Below are positions 7,843 through 16,039 of a stretch of 25,911 nucleotides of DNA, one piece after another. A model generated the notes under the pieces. It had not been told where the DNA came from and did not search any database. It worked only from the letters and a program-made list of their open reading frames with translations. The stretch comes from an uncultured Verrucomicrobiota bacterium (lineage in GTDB: Bacteria; Verrucomicrobiota; Verrucomicrobiia; Limisphaerales; UBA9464), in NCBI GenBank assembly GCA_903925515.1, contig CAIYFP010000602.1, positions 1-25,911 on the forward strand. Reading direction: 5' to 3'. Within the stretch, counting starts at the first letter, position 1. The number at the start of each line of letters is the position of its first letter. Position numbers and translations under genes: made by a program.

Positions 7843-8592
7843 ATGCACCGCGACCTCTCACGCATGCTCGACGCATGGCCCTTCACGCCAGGCACCGTGT
7901 CCGTCCGCCGCATCAAGGCGCGTGACGGCTCCAACAGGCTCCAGGTCCGCGTGGACCTCGGTGTCCTCCAAATGCACGAGGCCGGGCGACCCGACGGCAA
8001 GAAACCCCTCGGTTACCCCTCATGGTTCCACGCCCTCACCGAGCTCCTCCAGTCGCGCGTCGAGCCCAAGGGCAGCAACGTCCCGGTCCTCTCCCTCGAG
8101 GAATGCGCCCGCCTTCACCAGGAGAGCCTCCAGTTCAACCATCGCTCCTTTGCGTTCTTTCACCTCAAGGCCATGAAGGAGGCCGCCGCCGACTGCCGCC
8201 ACAACCTCGCCATCTTCGACCTCCTCCACGTCCACGCCCCCGCGCCCGAGGTCGCATGGACCATCCTCCAGATCGCCCCGCAACAAATCCTCCTCCTTGC
8301 CAAGGCCTCCGCCGCATCCCTCCGCCCCTCCAATCACGACGGCATCCTCGCCGCCATCGACGAGGCCTCCTCCAACCTCGCCAGCCTCTTCCAACGCATC
8401 GGACGCCCCGAGTGGGCCGGCGCCTGCCACGAGGCCGCCGCGCTCAAGCAATGGCGCGACCATGTCGTCGCCAACCGCCCGCTCCCCGAGTCCGAGAAGC
8501 TCGACCGCCAACTCGCCGACGCCATCCAACGCGAGGACTACGAGGCCGCCGCACGCCTTCGCGACCAAATCCGCCGCAGCAAGGAAGGCTGA
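7843..8592 (+). CDS. UVR (UvrB/UvrC-motif) domain protein, unknown function
   Basis: A 249-residue cytoplasmic protein. The last roughly 31 residues (219-249, KLDRQLADAIQREDYEAAAR onwards) form a UVR motif, the paired-helix element by which UvrB and UvrC interact and which also occurs in McsA-like and other proteins. The first about 80 residues contain a compact beta-rich stretch (SVRRIKARDGSNRLQVRVDL). Residues 90-200 are helical, with TPR-like spacing (AMKEAAADCRHNLAIFDLLH). There is no nuclease or zinc motif, so it is not UvrC or McsA. It begins 27 bp after the cyclase stop and may share its transcript. The function cannot be stated; the UVR motif suggests a protein-protein contact. Confidence 0.8.
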   Translation: MHRDLSRMLDAWPFTPGTVSVRRIKARDGSNRLQVRVDLGVLQMHEAGRPDGKKPLGYPSWFHALTELLQSRVEPKGSNVPVLSLEECARLHQESLQFNHRSFAFFHLKAMKEAAADCRHNLAIFDLLHVHAPAPEVAWTILQIAPQQILLLAKASAASLRPSNHDGILAAIDEASSNLASLFQRIGRPEWAGACHEAAALKQWRDHVVANRPLPESEKLDRQLADAIQREDYEAAARLRDQIRRSKEG

Positions 8593-8623
8593 CTCCCCGG
8601 CCGCCGGCCCCTTCCACCTGGCC

Positions 8624-11600
8624 TTACTCCCGCACCTCGTAAATCCCAAACCAACGCGGGCTCCCGGCGGGCGTCCCCGTCACCGAGATCCGCACCGCCC
8701 CAGCCCCCGGCGCCGCTCCCTCCGCCAACTCCAGCTCCATCGCCCCGTTGCTGTCCTCCCCGTTCCGCTCCTCCACCCGGTAACGAAGCCTGCCCAGTCC
8801 ACCCTCCGCCTCCCACTCCGCGTCCTCCAACGCGACGTCGAACTCCACCTCGCACAACCCCTCCGCTCGCAGCACGAACTTCCCCCTCGGCTGCGAGGCA
8901 AACCCCATCGCAACCGGCCACCGGTGCAGCCTCCCGCCCGGCACGGGCCTTGACTCCCACGCGACACGGCTTGTCCCCGTGTCCTGGCGACACACCCTCA
9001 ACGATTGCCGTCCCAGCCAGCATCCGTAGGGCAGCGTCGCCTCGTCGCTCCGGAAGCCGCCCACGGCCGAGGCCCCCATGCTCCTCCACCGCTCGCGGCT
9101 CGCCCGGGCCTCCGACTCCGTCGCCGTCCCAAACCCGCGTGGCACCGCCCTCACCCACGCCGCGAGATCCGCCATGCCCTGCACCGTCAACGCCGCCTCG
9201 AACCCCTCCGGCATCAACGAGGACGCCACGTCCCCCACCCGGACGACGTCCCCCCTCCCAATCCGCTCCCGCACGCCGCCCGGTTGAACCAGCACGAAGC
9301 CCCCCGCCGTCTCCTCCACGACCAACCCCGCCAACTCCCGCCCATCCTTCAACTCCACCCGCCGCGTCCGATGCCGCGCATCCACGGCCGCGTTCGGGTC
9401 CAGCACCGCCAGCACGAAGTCCTCCACCGCCTTGCCCCGGTATGACGCCATGTCCGGACCCACTGCATGGCCGTGCCCCCCCAAGGCATGGCAACTCGCG
9501 CACAGCCGCTCGAAATGCAGCCTGCCCGCGCCCCGGTCCCCTCGCATGCCCGCCGCCGCCGCGTACCGACGCACCACCCCCGCACGCCCCTCGCCCTCCC
9601 GAACTGCCTCGCCTCGCGGGCCCGCACCCGCGCCCTTCCATCCACCGCGTTCCCTCAACGCCTCCCGCTGCTCCAGCGTCCATGACCCGGGCGACACCGC
9701 CCCCGCGGCCACCGCACCCGCCAGCACCCGCGCCGAGCCCCGGCGCGACAGCAAGACCCTCAGCCTCGCGTCGCGTGCCGTCGCACCCAAGCCGTCCAAT
9801 CCCAGCGTCATCCGCTCCGCCAACGCCGCACGTTCCAACCGCGACAACCCCTGCACCAACGCCTCCATCACGGCCCCGGCCCCCATCCCGTCCATCATCC
9901 CCACCAACTCCGCGTCCATGGACCCGTCCCCGGCCGCCCTCCGGCACGCCATCCGTGCCGCCGCAACCCTCTGGGCCTCCGGACGCTTCCCGTCCCCAAT
10001 CACCTCCGCCGCAATGCCTCCCAACGCCACACCCCACGTCGCCATCAGCGCTCGCATGGCCCCGGGCAATCGTTGCTCCGCCGCGTCCTCCCCCCCGCCC
10101 AACGCCACGAACCATGGCAACGCGACCCGCACGTCCTCCCTAGCCGCCTCGCCCAGCGCGGGGGCGATGACCTCCAGCGCGCTCGCCCCGTCCAACGCCC
10201 ACCCCGCCAGCCACCCTTCCAACGCCACGCCATGCCTTGCCAACACGCCGGGCTCCATCGCCAGCCTCCGGGCGAACGCCGCCCCATGCCGACGCGCGGC
10301 CCGGGCCGCCACGGCCCCCACCCATTCATCCCCGGGATGCCTCGTCGCCAGCGCCGCCAATCGTGCCGCCCCGGGCTCCCCTTCCCGCCCCATCAACAAC
10401 GCCATCCTGAACCGAGCCGCCGCACTCGCCTCCCATCCAGCCATCATGCCGTCCCCAACGCCCATGCCCCGGACGAACGCCACGTCCATCGCCGACCATC
10501 GCACCCGCTCATCCGCATCCCGCAACGCGCCTCGCACCCGCTCGTCCGACGCCCTCCCCATCCCTTGCAGGGTCCACAACGCCTGCGCTCGCACCGGGGC
10601 AAGGCCATGCGACAGCAGGCCTTCCACCGCCCTCGCGGCCCCACGCCGCGCCTCCTCCGGCAAGTCCATCAACCGTTGCTGGCCATGGTCCCGCAACGGT
10701 CCCTCCGCGGACGCCAGCGCCGCCAACGGGTCCAACGAGCCCTCCCCCGCGCCCACGCGCGGCAACGGACCCGCCCGCCGCTCCCGCGACCGCACCCGAT
10801 AGATCCGGCCGCGCTCCGCCCCCGCCCGCACGTCCAGTCGCGCCAGCCGGTCCGGCGAAATCCACCTCGGGTGCTCGATCACGAACCGCTGCATGTCCAC
10901 CACCCAAAGGCACCCGTCCGTGCCCGTCCGCACCTCCACCGGCCGAAACCAGTGGTCCGTGCTGGCAAGGAACTCGGACGCCTTCTCGGTTTCCGCCCGC
11001 GTCGCCGCAAACCCAACCCCATCCCGCGACAACCGCGCACGCCGCACAAGGTTGTGCACCGGCTCGCAGACGAAGGCATCGCCCTCATGCTCCCCGCCAA
11101 GGCCGGTCCCCCGAAGGATTTCCGGCCCGCACGCGCTCGTCAGGTGATTGGCCGTGTGCGGGTCGTTGAAGCGCTCGAGCGTCCGGCTCGTGGGATGGAC
11201 CCGGCTCCCGTCCCGGTTTGCAGGCAACGCGGCCCGGGGCGGCTCAAAGCCCAGCGCCGCCGCCGCCGGGGGCATCGGGAAGCTCCAGAGCAGGCTGCCG
11301 TTGTCGTTCCCAAACCATTCCCCGAAGTCGTCGCGCGGCCGCCCCTGCTGGCTCACGCCCGGCAACGCCTCGAACGCGCCCGTGTCCGGCACGAACCGGA
11401 AGTCCCGGCCCGTCGCGTCCGTCACGCGCCCGGTGCGCGCCGACGTGATCTTCCCGCCAAACAGGCCGCCCGCGCCGTGCACCCATCCATCAAGCCCCCA
11501 GCGCAGCCCGTTCACGCGCGCCTGGTAGTTGTGCGTCGCAAATCCCGTCAGCAAGGCCTCGCGCCGCGACCCGTCGCCCGCAACCCACCACACGTCCGGC

Positions 11601-13270
11601 GCCGCGCACGCCAGCACCCCGTCCCTCCACGCCATCACCCCAGTCGGGAACGGCAGCCCGGACGCCACCACGCGCGCCCGGTCGAAGATCCCGTCGCGGT
11701 CGATGTCCTCGAGCACCTTCACGCGCCCGCCACCCTCGCCCATCGGGTAGTCCGTCATCTCCGCCACCCAAAGCCGTCCATCGGCGCCGAAGTCGATCGC
11801 CACCGGCGACTGCACGAGGTTGTCCCCCGCAACCAGCTCGATCACGAGCGAGCCCGGGAGCGAGAACGCCTCCAGCGCCCGCCGCGCGTCCATGGGCTCG
11901 GTCATCTCCCCCTTCACTGCTGCGGCCTTGAAGCCGCCCGCGAGCGGACGCCGCACCGCGTCCACCACCTTGTCCTCCAACGCCGGGTCGAACTGCTGCG
12001 GCCGGTCGTAGTACCACAACGACGTCTCCGCCTCGTACCCGCCCTCCGCGAGGATGCGCCGCGAGGGAATGTAGCCCGGCACGTCGTTCGCGTACGCGGT
12101 CACCCAAAGGCGTCGCCCATCCAGCTCGCGCTTCAGCCGCAACGCGTAGTCCACCACCACCTCGCCCCCAAGGAAGACCACGGCGAGGTTCGTCGAGAAG
12201 GCCCATGTCTGAACCGGGTATGGCAACGTCGGCGCCGGCGCCTCGCCCCGCCCGATTCGCCCGAGCCAACGCCGCGCATGATGCCCCACGATCCCCGGCG
12301 CCGCCGCGCGCCGCTCCCACTCCTCGCGCGTGAAATGACCCCGGAACGGCAGCTCCACCGTCTCCATCGTCGCCGCGTCCACCGCGCCCAACGGCGTCAT
12401 CGGCAAGGCCATCAGCCGCCGCATCTCCGCAGCAAGCTCCCGCCCGTGCCGCTCCGCCAACGCCACGCTCCCGCGCGGCTCCGGGTTCGCGTCCGCGCCG
12501 CAACCGATCGACACCAACGCCACCGCGCCCGGCGCCGACGCCTCCACGTCCATCGCCGCCACCCCCGCCCAGTCGCCGTGGGATGCGTTCAACTCCCCGC
12601 CCATGGTCGTGCAGTGACACGCGTAGTTGGCCCATGCCGCACGCAACGTGCCATCCATGGACCTCACCCTCAGCACCGGCAGGTCATGGTCCACCGGCCC
12701 GCCCGCCGTGCGTCGGTTCCTCGCGAACCCCACCCGTCCTTGACCCCATGCCACCTGCGAGGGCCGACGATCCCGCAGCGCCTCCAGCACGGCCCGCTCC
12801 ACGCCCTCGACGAAGAAGCCCGTGTAGGCATCAATGCCCGCCTGCTCCGCCTCCGTGAACGCCCGGCCCAGGATGTTGGGCGCAGCGCCCGTCAGGCATG
12901 GCGCGGAATGGGTGTGGGTGACCGTGAAGGCAACCTGTGCCGACCCCAGCCCGGCCTTTTCCCGCAGGCGTCGCCGAAGCTCCCCCGTGATCGTCCCGGG
13001 CAGGATGCACTGGTCCACCGTTACCACCACCGCCGTGCGTTCCCCCTCGCCAAGGGCCAAGGCTCGCGCATGCAGCCGCTGCGCCGCGTTCGTCGAGGGG
13101 CCCGAGGACGCCCGCGACGCGTACCCCATCAACATCACCGGCGCCGGGGGTGTCACGTCAACCCGCGCCGCCCCGGCCATCACCGTCCTCGCCTCCGCCG
13201 CCGCCAACCGCGCGGCGGACGCCATCAAGGCGATCCAAGCCGCGCACGCCGCACGCCATGGGGATTTCAT
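8624..13270 (-). CDS. Giant secreted protein: neutral ceramidase-like domain + PVC-type dehydrogenase propeller + HEAT-like region + cytochrome c
   Basis: A 1548-residue multidomain protein. The start at 13270 gives the signal peptide MKSPWRAACAAWIALMASAA; the frame is open 28 codons further upstream but without a signal. Residues about 30-460 are like the N-terminal domain of neutral/alkaline non-lysosomal ceramidase, with metal-site motifs HTHSAP (119-124) and YACHCTTMGG. The motif that carries the nucleophile in ceramidases (GDVSPN) reads GADANP (258-263), so the Ser is missing. Residues about 468-825 are a PVC 'membrane-bound dehydrogenase' beta-propeller (VAIDFGADGRLWVAEM, NGLRWGLDGWVHG, GPEILRGTGLGGEHEGDAFV, GRIYRVRSRE). 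Residues 850-1190 are Ala/Arg-rich helical, HEAT-like. CASCH (1257-1261) is the haem-binding motif, with SLMPEG as possible axial Met region. Residues 1375-1548 form an unrecognised C-terminal beta-rich domain. Codons end in G, unlike + genes. It ends 31 bp from the convergent UVR gene. Confidence 0.9.
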   Translation of the reverse strand: MKSPWRAACAAWIALMASAARLAAAEARTVMAGAARVDVTPPAPVMLMGYASRASSGPSTNAAQRLHARALALGEGERTAVVVTVDQCILPGTITGELRRRLREKAGLGSAQVAFTVTHTHSAPCLTGAAPNILGRAFTEAEQAGIDAYTGFFVEGVERAVLEALRDRRPSQVAWGQGRVGFARNRRTAGGPVDHDLPVLRVRSMDGTLRAAWANYACHCTTMGGELNASHGDWAGVAAMDVEASAPGAVALVSIGCGADANPEPRGSVALAERHGRELAAEMRRLMALPMTPLGAVDAATMETVELPFRGHFTREEWERRAAAPGIVGHHARRWLGRIGRGEAPAPTLPYPVQTWAFSTNLAVVFLGGEVVVDYALRLKRELDGRRLWVTAYANDVPGYIPSRRILAEGGYEAETSLWYYDRPQQFDPALEDKVVDAVRRPLAGGFKAAAVKGEMTEPMDARRALEAFSLPGSLVIELVAGDNLVQSPVAIDFGADGRLWVAEMTDYPMGEGGGRVKVLEDIDRDGIFDRARVVASGLPFPTGVMAWRDGVLACAAPDVWWVAGDGSRREALLTGFATHNYQARVNGLRWGLDGWVHGAGGLFGGKITSARTGRVTDATGRDFRFVPDTGAFEALPGVSQQGRPRDDFGEWFGNDNGSLLWSFPMPPAAAALGFEPPRAALPANRDGSRVHPTSRTLERFNDPHTANHLTSACGPEILRGTGLGGEHEGDAFVCEPVHNLVRRARLSRDGVGFAATRAETEKASEFLASTDHWFRPVEVRTGTDGCLWVVDMQRFVIEHPRWISPDRLARLDVRAGAERGRIYRVRSRERRAGPLPRVGAGEGSLDPLAALASAEGPLRDHGQQRLMDLPEEARRGAARAVEGLLSHGLAPVRAQALWTLQGMGRASDERVRGALRDADERVRWSAMDVAFVRGMGVGDGMMAGWEASAAARFRMALLMGREGEPGAARLAALATRHPGDEWVGAVAARAARRHGAAFARRLAMEPGVLARHGVALEGWLAGWALDGASALEVIAPALGEAAREDVRVALPWFVALGGGEDAAEQRLPGAMRALMATWGVALGGIAAEVIGDGKRPEAQRVAAARMACRRAAGDGSMDAELVGMMDGMGAGAVMEALVQGLSRLERAALAERMTLGLDGLGATARDARLRVLLSRRGSARVLAGAVAAGAVSPGSWTLEQREALRERGGWKGAGAGPRGEAVREGEGRAGVVRRYAAAAGMRGDRGAGRLHFERLCASCHALGGHGHAVGPDMASYRGKAVEDFVLAVLDPNAAVDARHRTRRVELKDGRELAGLVVEETAGGFVLVQPGGVRERIGRGDVVRVGDVASSLMPEGFEAALTVQGMADLAAWVRAVPRGFGTATESEARASRERWRSMGASAVGGFRSDEATLPYGCWLGRQSLRVCRQDTGTSRVAWESRPVPGGRLHRWPVAMGFASQPRGKFVLRAEGLCEVEFDVALEDAEWEAEGGLGRLRYRVEERNGEDSNGAMELELAEGAAPGAGAVRISVTGTPAGSPRWFGIYEVRE

Positions 13271-13436
13271 GCCGGCATCCTGAAGGCCGCCCCGCCTCCT
13301 GTTCGAGCCTGATTCTCCTGCACCGGGCCGTTTCGCCCGACGTGGTGCCCCCATGGAATTCCTCGTTCACATTCCAGTACTTCCGGACATCTTCCCGCCG
13401 AAGACTCGCCGAGCCTCGATCACGAAAGGACACGCC
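13271..13436. promoter_or_regulatory. Divergent intergenic region
   Basis: 166 bp lie between the - strand ceramidase/cytochrome gene and the + strand SPFH gene and must hold both promoters. I could not pick convincing -35/-10 pairs. The only clear signal is AAAGGA at 13425-13430, 6 nt before the SPFH ATG at 13437, a good ribosome binding site in a window where most genes lack one. Confidence 0.5.
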
Positions 13437-14546
13437 ATGGGACTGATGGATTATCTGCGCACTCAATTCCTCGAAATCATCCAGTGGGAGGATGACTCCC
13501 GCGACACGCTCTCGTGGCGGTTCCCGGACCAGGACAAGGAAATCAAGAATGGCGCCCAGCTCATCGTCCGCGAGTCCCAGGCCGCCCAGTTCGTCCACCT
13601 CGGCCAGTTCGCCGACACCTTCGGCCCCGGCAAGCACACCCTCGCCACCCAGAACATCCCCATCCTCTCCACGATCCTCGGGTGGAAGTTCGGCTTCGAG
13701 TCGCCCTTCAAGTGCGATGTCTATTACGTCAACACCCGCCTGTTCACCGGCAACAAGTGGGGCACTTCCAACCCCGTCATGCTCCGCGACCCGGACTTCG
13801 GGATCGTCCGCGCCCGCGCGTTTGGCACCTACGACTTCAAGGTCGTGGACGTCCCCGTGTTCCTGCGCGAGGTGGCCGGGACGGACCATCACTTCCGGCT
13901 GGACGAGTTCCAGGACACCATGCGCTCCCGCCTCGTGTCGGCCTTCACCGAGGCCCTCGCCGCGAGCCGCATCCCCGTCCTCGACGTCGCCTCCCGCCAT
14001 GGCGAGGTCGGGGGCGCCCTTCTCCCCGTCCTCAACCCCGTCCTCAGGCAACGCTACGGGCTCGAGCTCGCCAGCTTCATCATCGAGAACGTCTCCGTCC
14101 CCCCCGAGGTCGAGCAGGCCATCGACAAGCGCTCCTCCATGGCGGCCATCGGCAACCTCAACGACTACGTGAAGCTCCAGATGGCCGAGGGCATCGCCAA
14201 GGGCGACGGCGGCGGCGGCCCCGGCGGCCAGGTCACGCAGTTCGCCATGGGCATGGCCCTCGCCAACCAAATGCTCCAGCAGTCTGGCGGAATCCTCGCC
14301 CAAGCCACCCAGCCCGCAGCCCCCAACCCCCCCCCCACGCCGCCCCCACTCCCGGCCAACCCCCTACCCTCCTCCGGGTCCGCACCCCTCCCCGAGTTGC
14401 TCGCCCCGGCCGATGCCGCCCAAGTGCTCGGCGTCGCCGAGGCCGACATCCTCCAAGCCCTCTCCGACGGCTCCCTCAAGGGCAAGAAGATCGGGTCCGC
14501 ATGGCGCATCACCCGCGCCGCAATCGACGAGTTCCTCCGCTCCTAG
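13437..14546 (+). CDS. SPFH-domain protein (YdjI-like) with C-terminal excisionase-type HTH
   Basis: A 369-residue protein. ATG 13437 is chosen over upstream starts because AAAGGA lies 6 nt before it and MGLMDYLRTQFLEIIQWEDD is the usual beginning of YdjI-type SPFH proteins. Residues about 25-250 are the SPFH domain (LIVRESQAAQFVHLGQFADT, FGPGKHTLATQNIPIL, FIIENVSVPPEVEQAIDKRS). These proteins oligomerise on membranes; Bacillus YdjI takes part in envelope-stress responses. Residues about 255-318 are Gly/Gln-rich and then Pro-rich, with NPPPTPPPLP coded by a run of ten Cs. Residues 321-369 look like an excisionase/MerR-type helix-turn-helix (LLAPADAAQVLGV, LSDGSLKGKKIGSAWRITRA, AIDEFL). This end replaces the zinc-ribbon or GYF-like ends common in the family. 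The zinc-ribbon gene follows 24 bp later, so the two are probably co-transcribed. Confidence 0.9.
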   Translation: MGLMDYLRTQFLEIIQWEDDSRDTLSWRFPDQDKEIKNGAQLIVRESQAAQFVHLGQFADTFGPGKHTLATQNIPILSTILGWKFGFESPFKCDVYYVNTRLFTGNKWGTSNPVMLRDPDFGIVRARAFGTYDFKVVDVPVFLREVAGTDHHFRLDEFQDTMRSRLVSAFTEALAASRIPVLDVASRHGEVGGALLPVLNPVLRQRYGLELASFIIENVSVPPEVEQAIDKRSSMAAIGNLNDYVKLQMAEGIAKGDGGGGPGGQVTQFAMGMALANQMLQQSGGILAQATQPAAPNPPPTPPPLPANPLPSSGSAPLPELLAPADAAQVLGVAEADILQALSDGSLKGKKIGSAWRITRAAIDEFLRS

Positions 14547-14570
14547 CCTGCCGTCCACCGCCCCAGCCCC

Positions 14571-15749
14571 ATGGAGGACCGCGACGCGCCACCAAGGACA
14601 GGGCCGCCGCCGCTGCCGGTTTCGGGCCCGCCCCCCTTGCCGCCCCAGGCAACGGCCCGGGCCCGGTTCCCGTGCGCCTCGTGCGGCGGCGAGGCGGTCT
14701 GGAACCCCGGGCGCCGCGCCTTGATCTGCGCCCATTGCGGCACCGAGGCCCCATCGGAGTCCCCCGGCCCTGCCAACCCCATCGTCGAGCACGACCTCGT
14801 CGCCGCGCTTCGTGCCATCCCCGATTCCTCGCGGGGCTGGCGCACCAGCCGCACCCAGGTCCGTTGCCAGTCCTGCACCGCCATCTCCGTGTTCGACCCC
14901 GAGAAGATCGGCCAGCGCTGCGACTTTTGCGGGGCGTCCGCCTTGCTTCCGTACGAGGACGTCAAGGAGGCCTTCACCCCGGAAAGCCTCCTGCCGCTTT
15001 CCATCCCCGAAGGCAAGGTCCGTGACCTTGTCCGCGCATGGTATCGCTCCCGCTGGTTTGCCCCATCCTCGCTCGGCACCCGCGCCATGACCGACACCGT
15101 GCGCGCCGTGTACCTGCCCTACTGGACGTTCGACGCCACGGTGCACGCCCCATGGACGGCGGAGAGCGGCTACTACTACTACGAAACCCAAACCTACCGC
15201 GACGCCCAAGGCAACCTCCAGACCCGCCGCGTCCAACGCGTCCGTTGGGTCCCGGCCTCCGGCGTCCTTGACCACGCCTTCGACGACGAACTCGTCCCGG
15301 CAACCGTCGGCGTCCATGCCACGCTCCTCCGGGCCATCGAGCCCTTCCCCACCCGCAACCTGCTCCCCTACGAGCCTCGCTACCTCGCCGGATGGACCGT
15401 CGAGCGCTACCAGATCGACCTCGTCAACGCCGCGCGCTCCGCCCGCGAGGCCATGACCGCCGAGGTGCGCGCCCTCTGCGCCGCCGCCGTCCCCGGCGAC
15501 ACCCATCGCAACCTTTCGGTCTTTCCCGAATGGTCCCGCCAGACCTTCAAGCACATCCTCGCGCCCGTGTGGCTGCTCACGTACCACCACCACGGCCGCC
15601 CCTTCCAGGTCCTCGTCAACGGCGTCACCGGCACCATCGCGGGCGAGCGTCCCTATTCCATCTGGAAGCTCCTGCTCCTCGCGCTCGCCATCCTCGCATT
15701 CCTCGGCGCCTGCGTCCTCCTCAACCAGCGCTACGGCAACCCGCCCTGA
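14571..15749 (+). CDS. Double zinc-ribbon, membrane-anchored protein (YdjG-like)
   Basis: A 392-residue protein. The N-terminus is Pro-rich with two PPPLP motifs (residues 12-16 and 20-24). Four CxxC knuckles follow: C35/C38 with C53/C56, and C99/C102 with C117/C120, forming two TFIIB-type zinc ribbons. Residues about 145-350 are a beta-rich domain with FTPESLLPLSIPEGK, VYLPYWTFDATVHAPW and VWLLTYHHHGRPFQVLVNGV, typical of zinc-ribbon proteins encoded beside SPFH genes. A single transmembrane helix lies at about 364-384 (IWKLLLLALAILAFLGACVLL), close to the C-terminus, so the bulk is likely cytoplasmic. By family knowledge, Bacillus YdjG is a zinc-ribbon membrane protein needed to place YdjI at the membrane; an equivalent role here is inferred from adjacency. 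Transcription with the SPFH gene is likely. Confidence 0.88.
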   Translation: MEDRDAPPRTGPPPLPVSGPPPLPPQATARARFPCASCGGEAVWNPGRRALICAHCGTEAPSESPGPANPIVEHDLVAALRAIPDSSRGWRTSRTQVRCQSCTAISVFDPEKIGQRCDFCGASALLPYEDVKEAFTPESLLPLSIPEGKVRDLVRAWYRSRWFAPSSLGTRAMTDTVRAVYLPYWTFDATVHAPWTAESGYYYYETQTYRDAQGNLQTRRVQRVRWVPASGVLDHAFDDELVPATVGVHATLLRAIEPFPTRNLLPYEPRYLAGWTVERYQIDLVNAARSAREAMTAEVRALCAAAVPGDTHRNLSVFPEWSRQTFKHILAPVWLLTYHHHGRPFQVLVNGVTGTIAGERPYSIWKLLLLALAILAFLGACVLLNQRYGNPP

Positions 15750-15800
15750 GCCCGTAACGCACGCTTGTTCCCTGCCCCTTTGTGGGTAGGGTTTTCCCTG

Positions 15801-15971
15801 ATGAAGGGTTTCAGCGCGTTCCTCGTGTTCTTCGTGAAGACCATCCTGCTCGGCCTGGGCGTCGTGCTCGCCGCCAACGGCAAGGGCCCGTGGGTCCTGT
15901 TCGCCGCCGTCGGCATCCTCACGTTCTTGTTCGTCAAGCTCGGCTGCCTCGGCAACGCCCCGCAGGACTAG
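15801..15971 (+). CDS. Two-helix mini membrane protein
   Basis: A 56-residue hydrophobic protein with ATG at 15801. It contains two transmembrane helices, about residues 5-24 (SAFLVFFVKTILLGLGVVLA) and 31-49 (WVLFAAVGILTFLFVKLGC), joined by a short NGKGP turn, with a polar end. The GTAGGG at 15785-15790 may serve as ribosome binding site. It lies 51 bp after the zinc-ribbon gene in the same direction and before the TPR gene. No family is recognised. The codon usage matches the other + genes and the hydrophobic pattern is clearly protein-like, so it is probably a real small gene. Confidence 0.7.
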   Translation: MKGFSAFLVFFVKTILLGLGVVLAANGKGPWVLFAAVGILTFLFVKLGCLGNAPQD

Positions 15972-16039
15972 CCCGGGCCGTCCATGCAGCAAGGACGGGA
16001 CGGGCCTTGCACCAAGGACAAACCTCGCAAGCTTCGCCT

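Noticed and set aside
10073..13312. 1079-codon open frame on + opposite the ceramidase/cytochrome gene
   Set aside because: Translation is Arg/Pro/His-rich with no domain pattern, while the - strand frame carries clear motifs. Long shadow frames are expected at this GC content.
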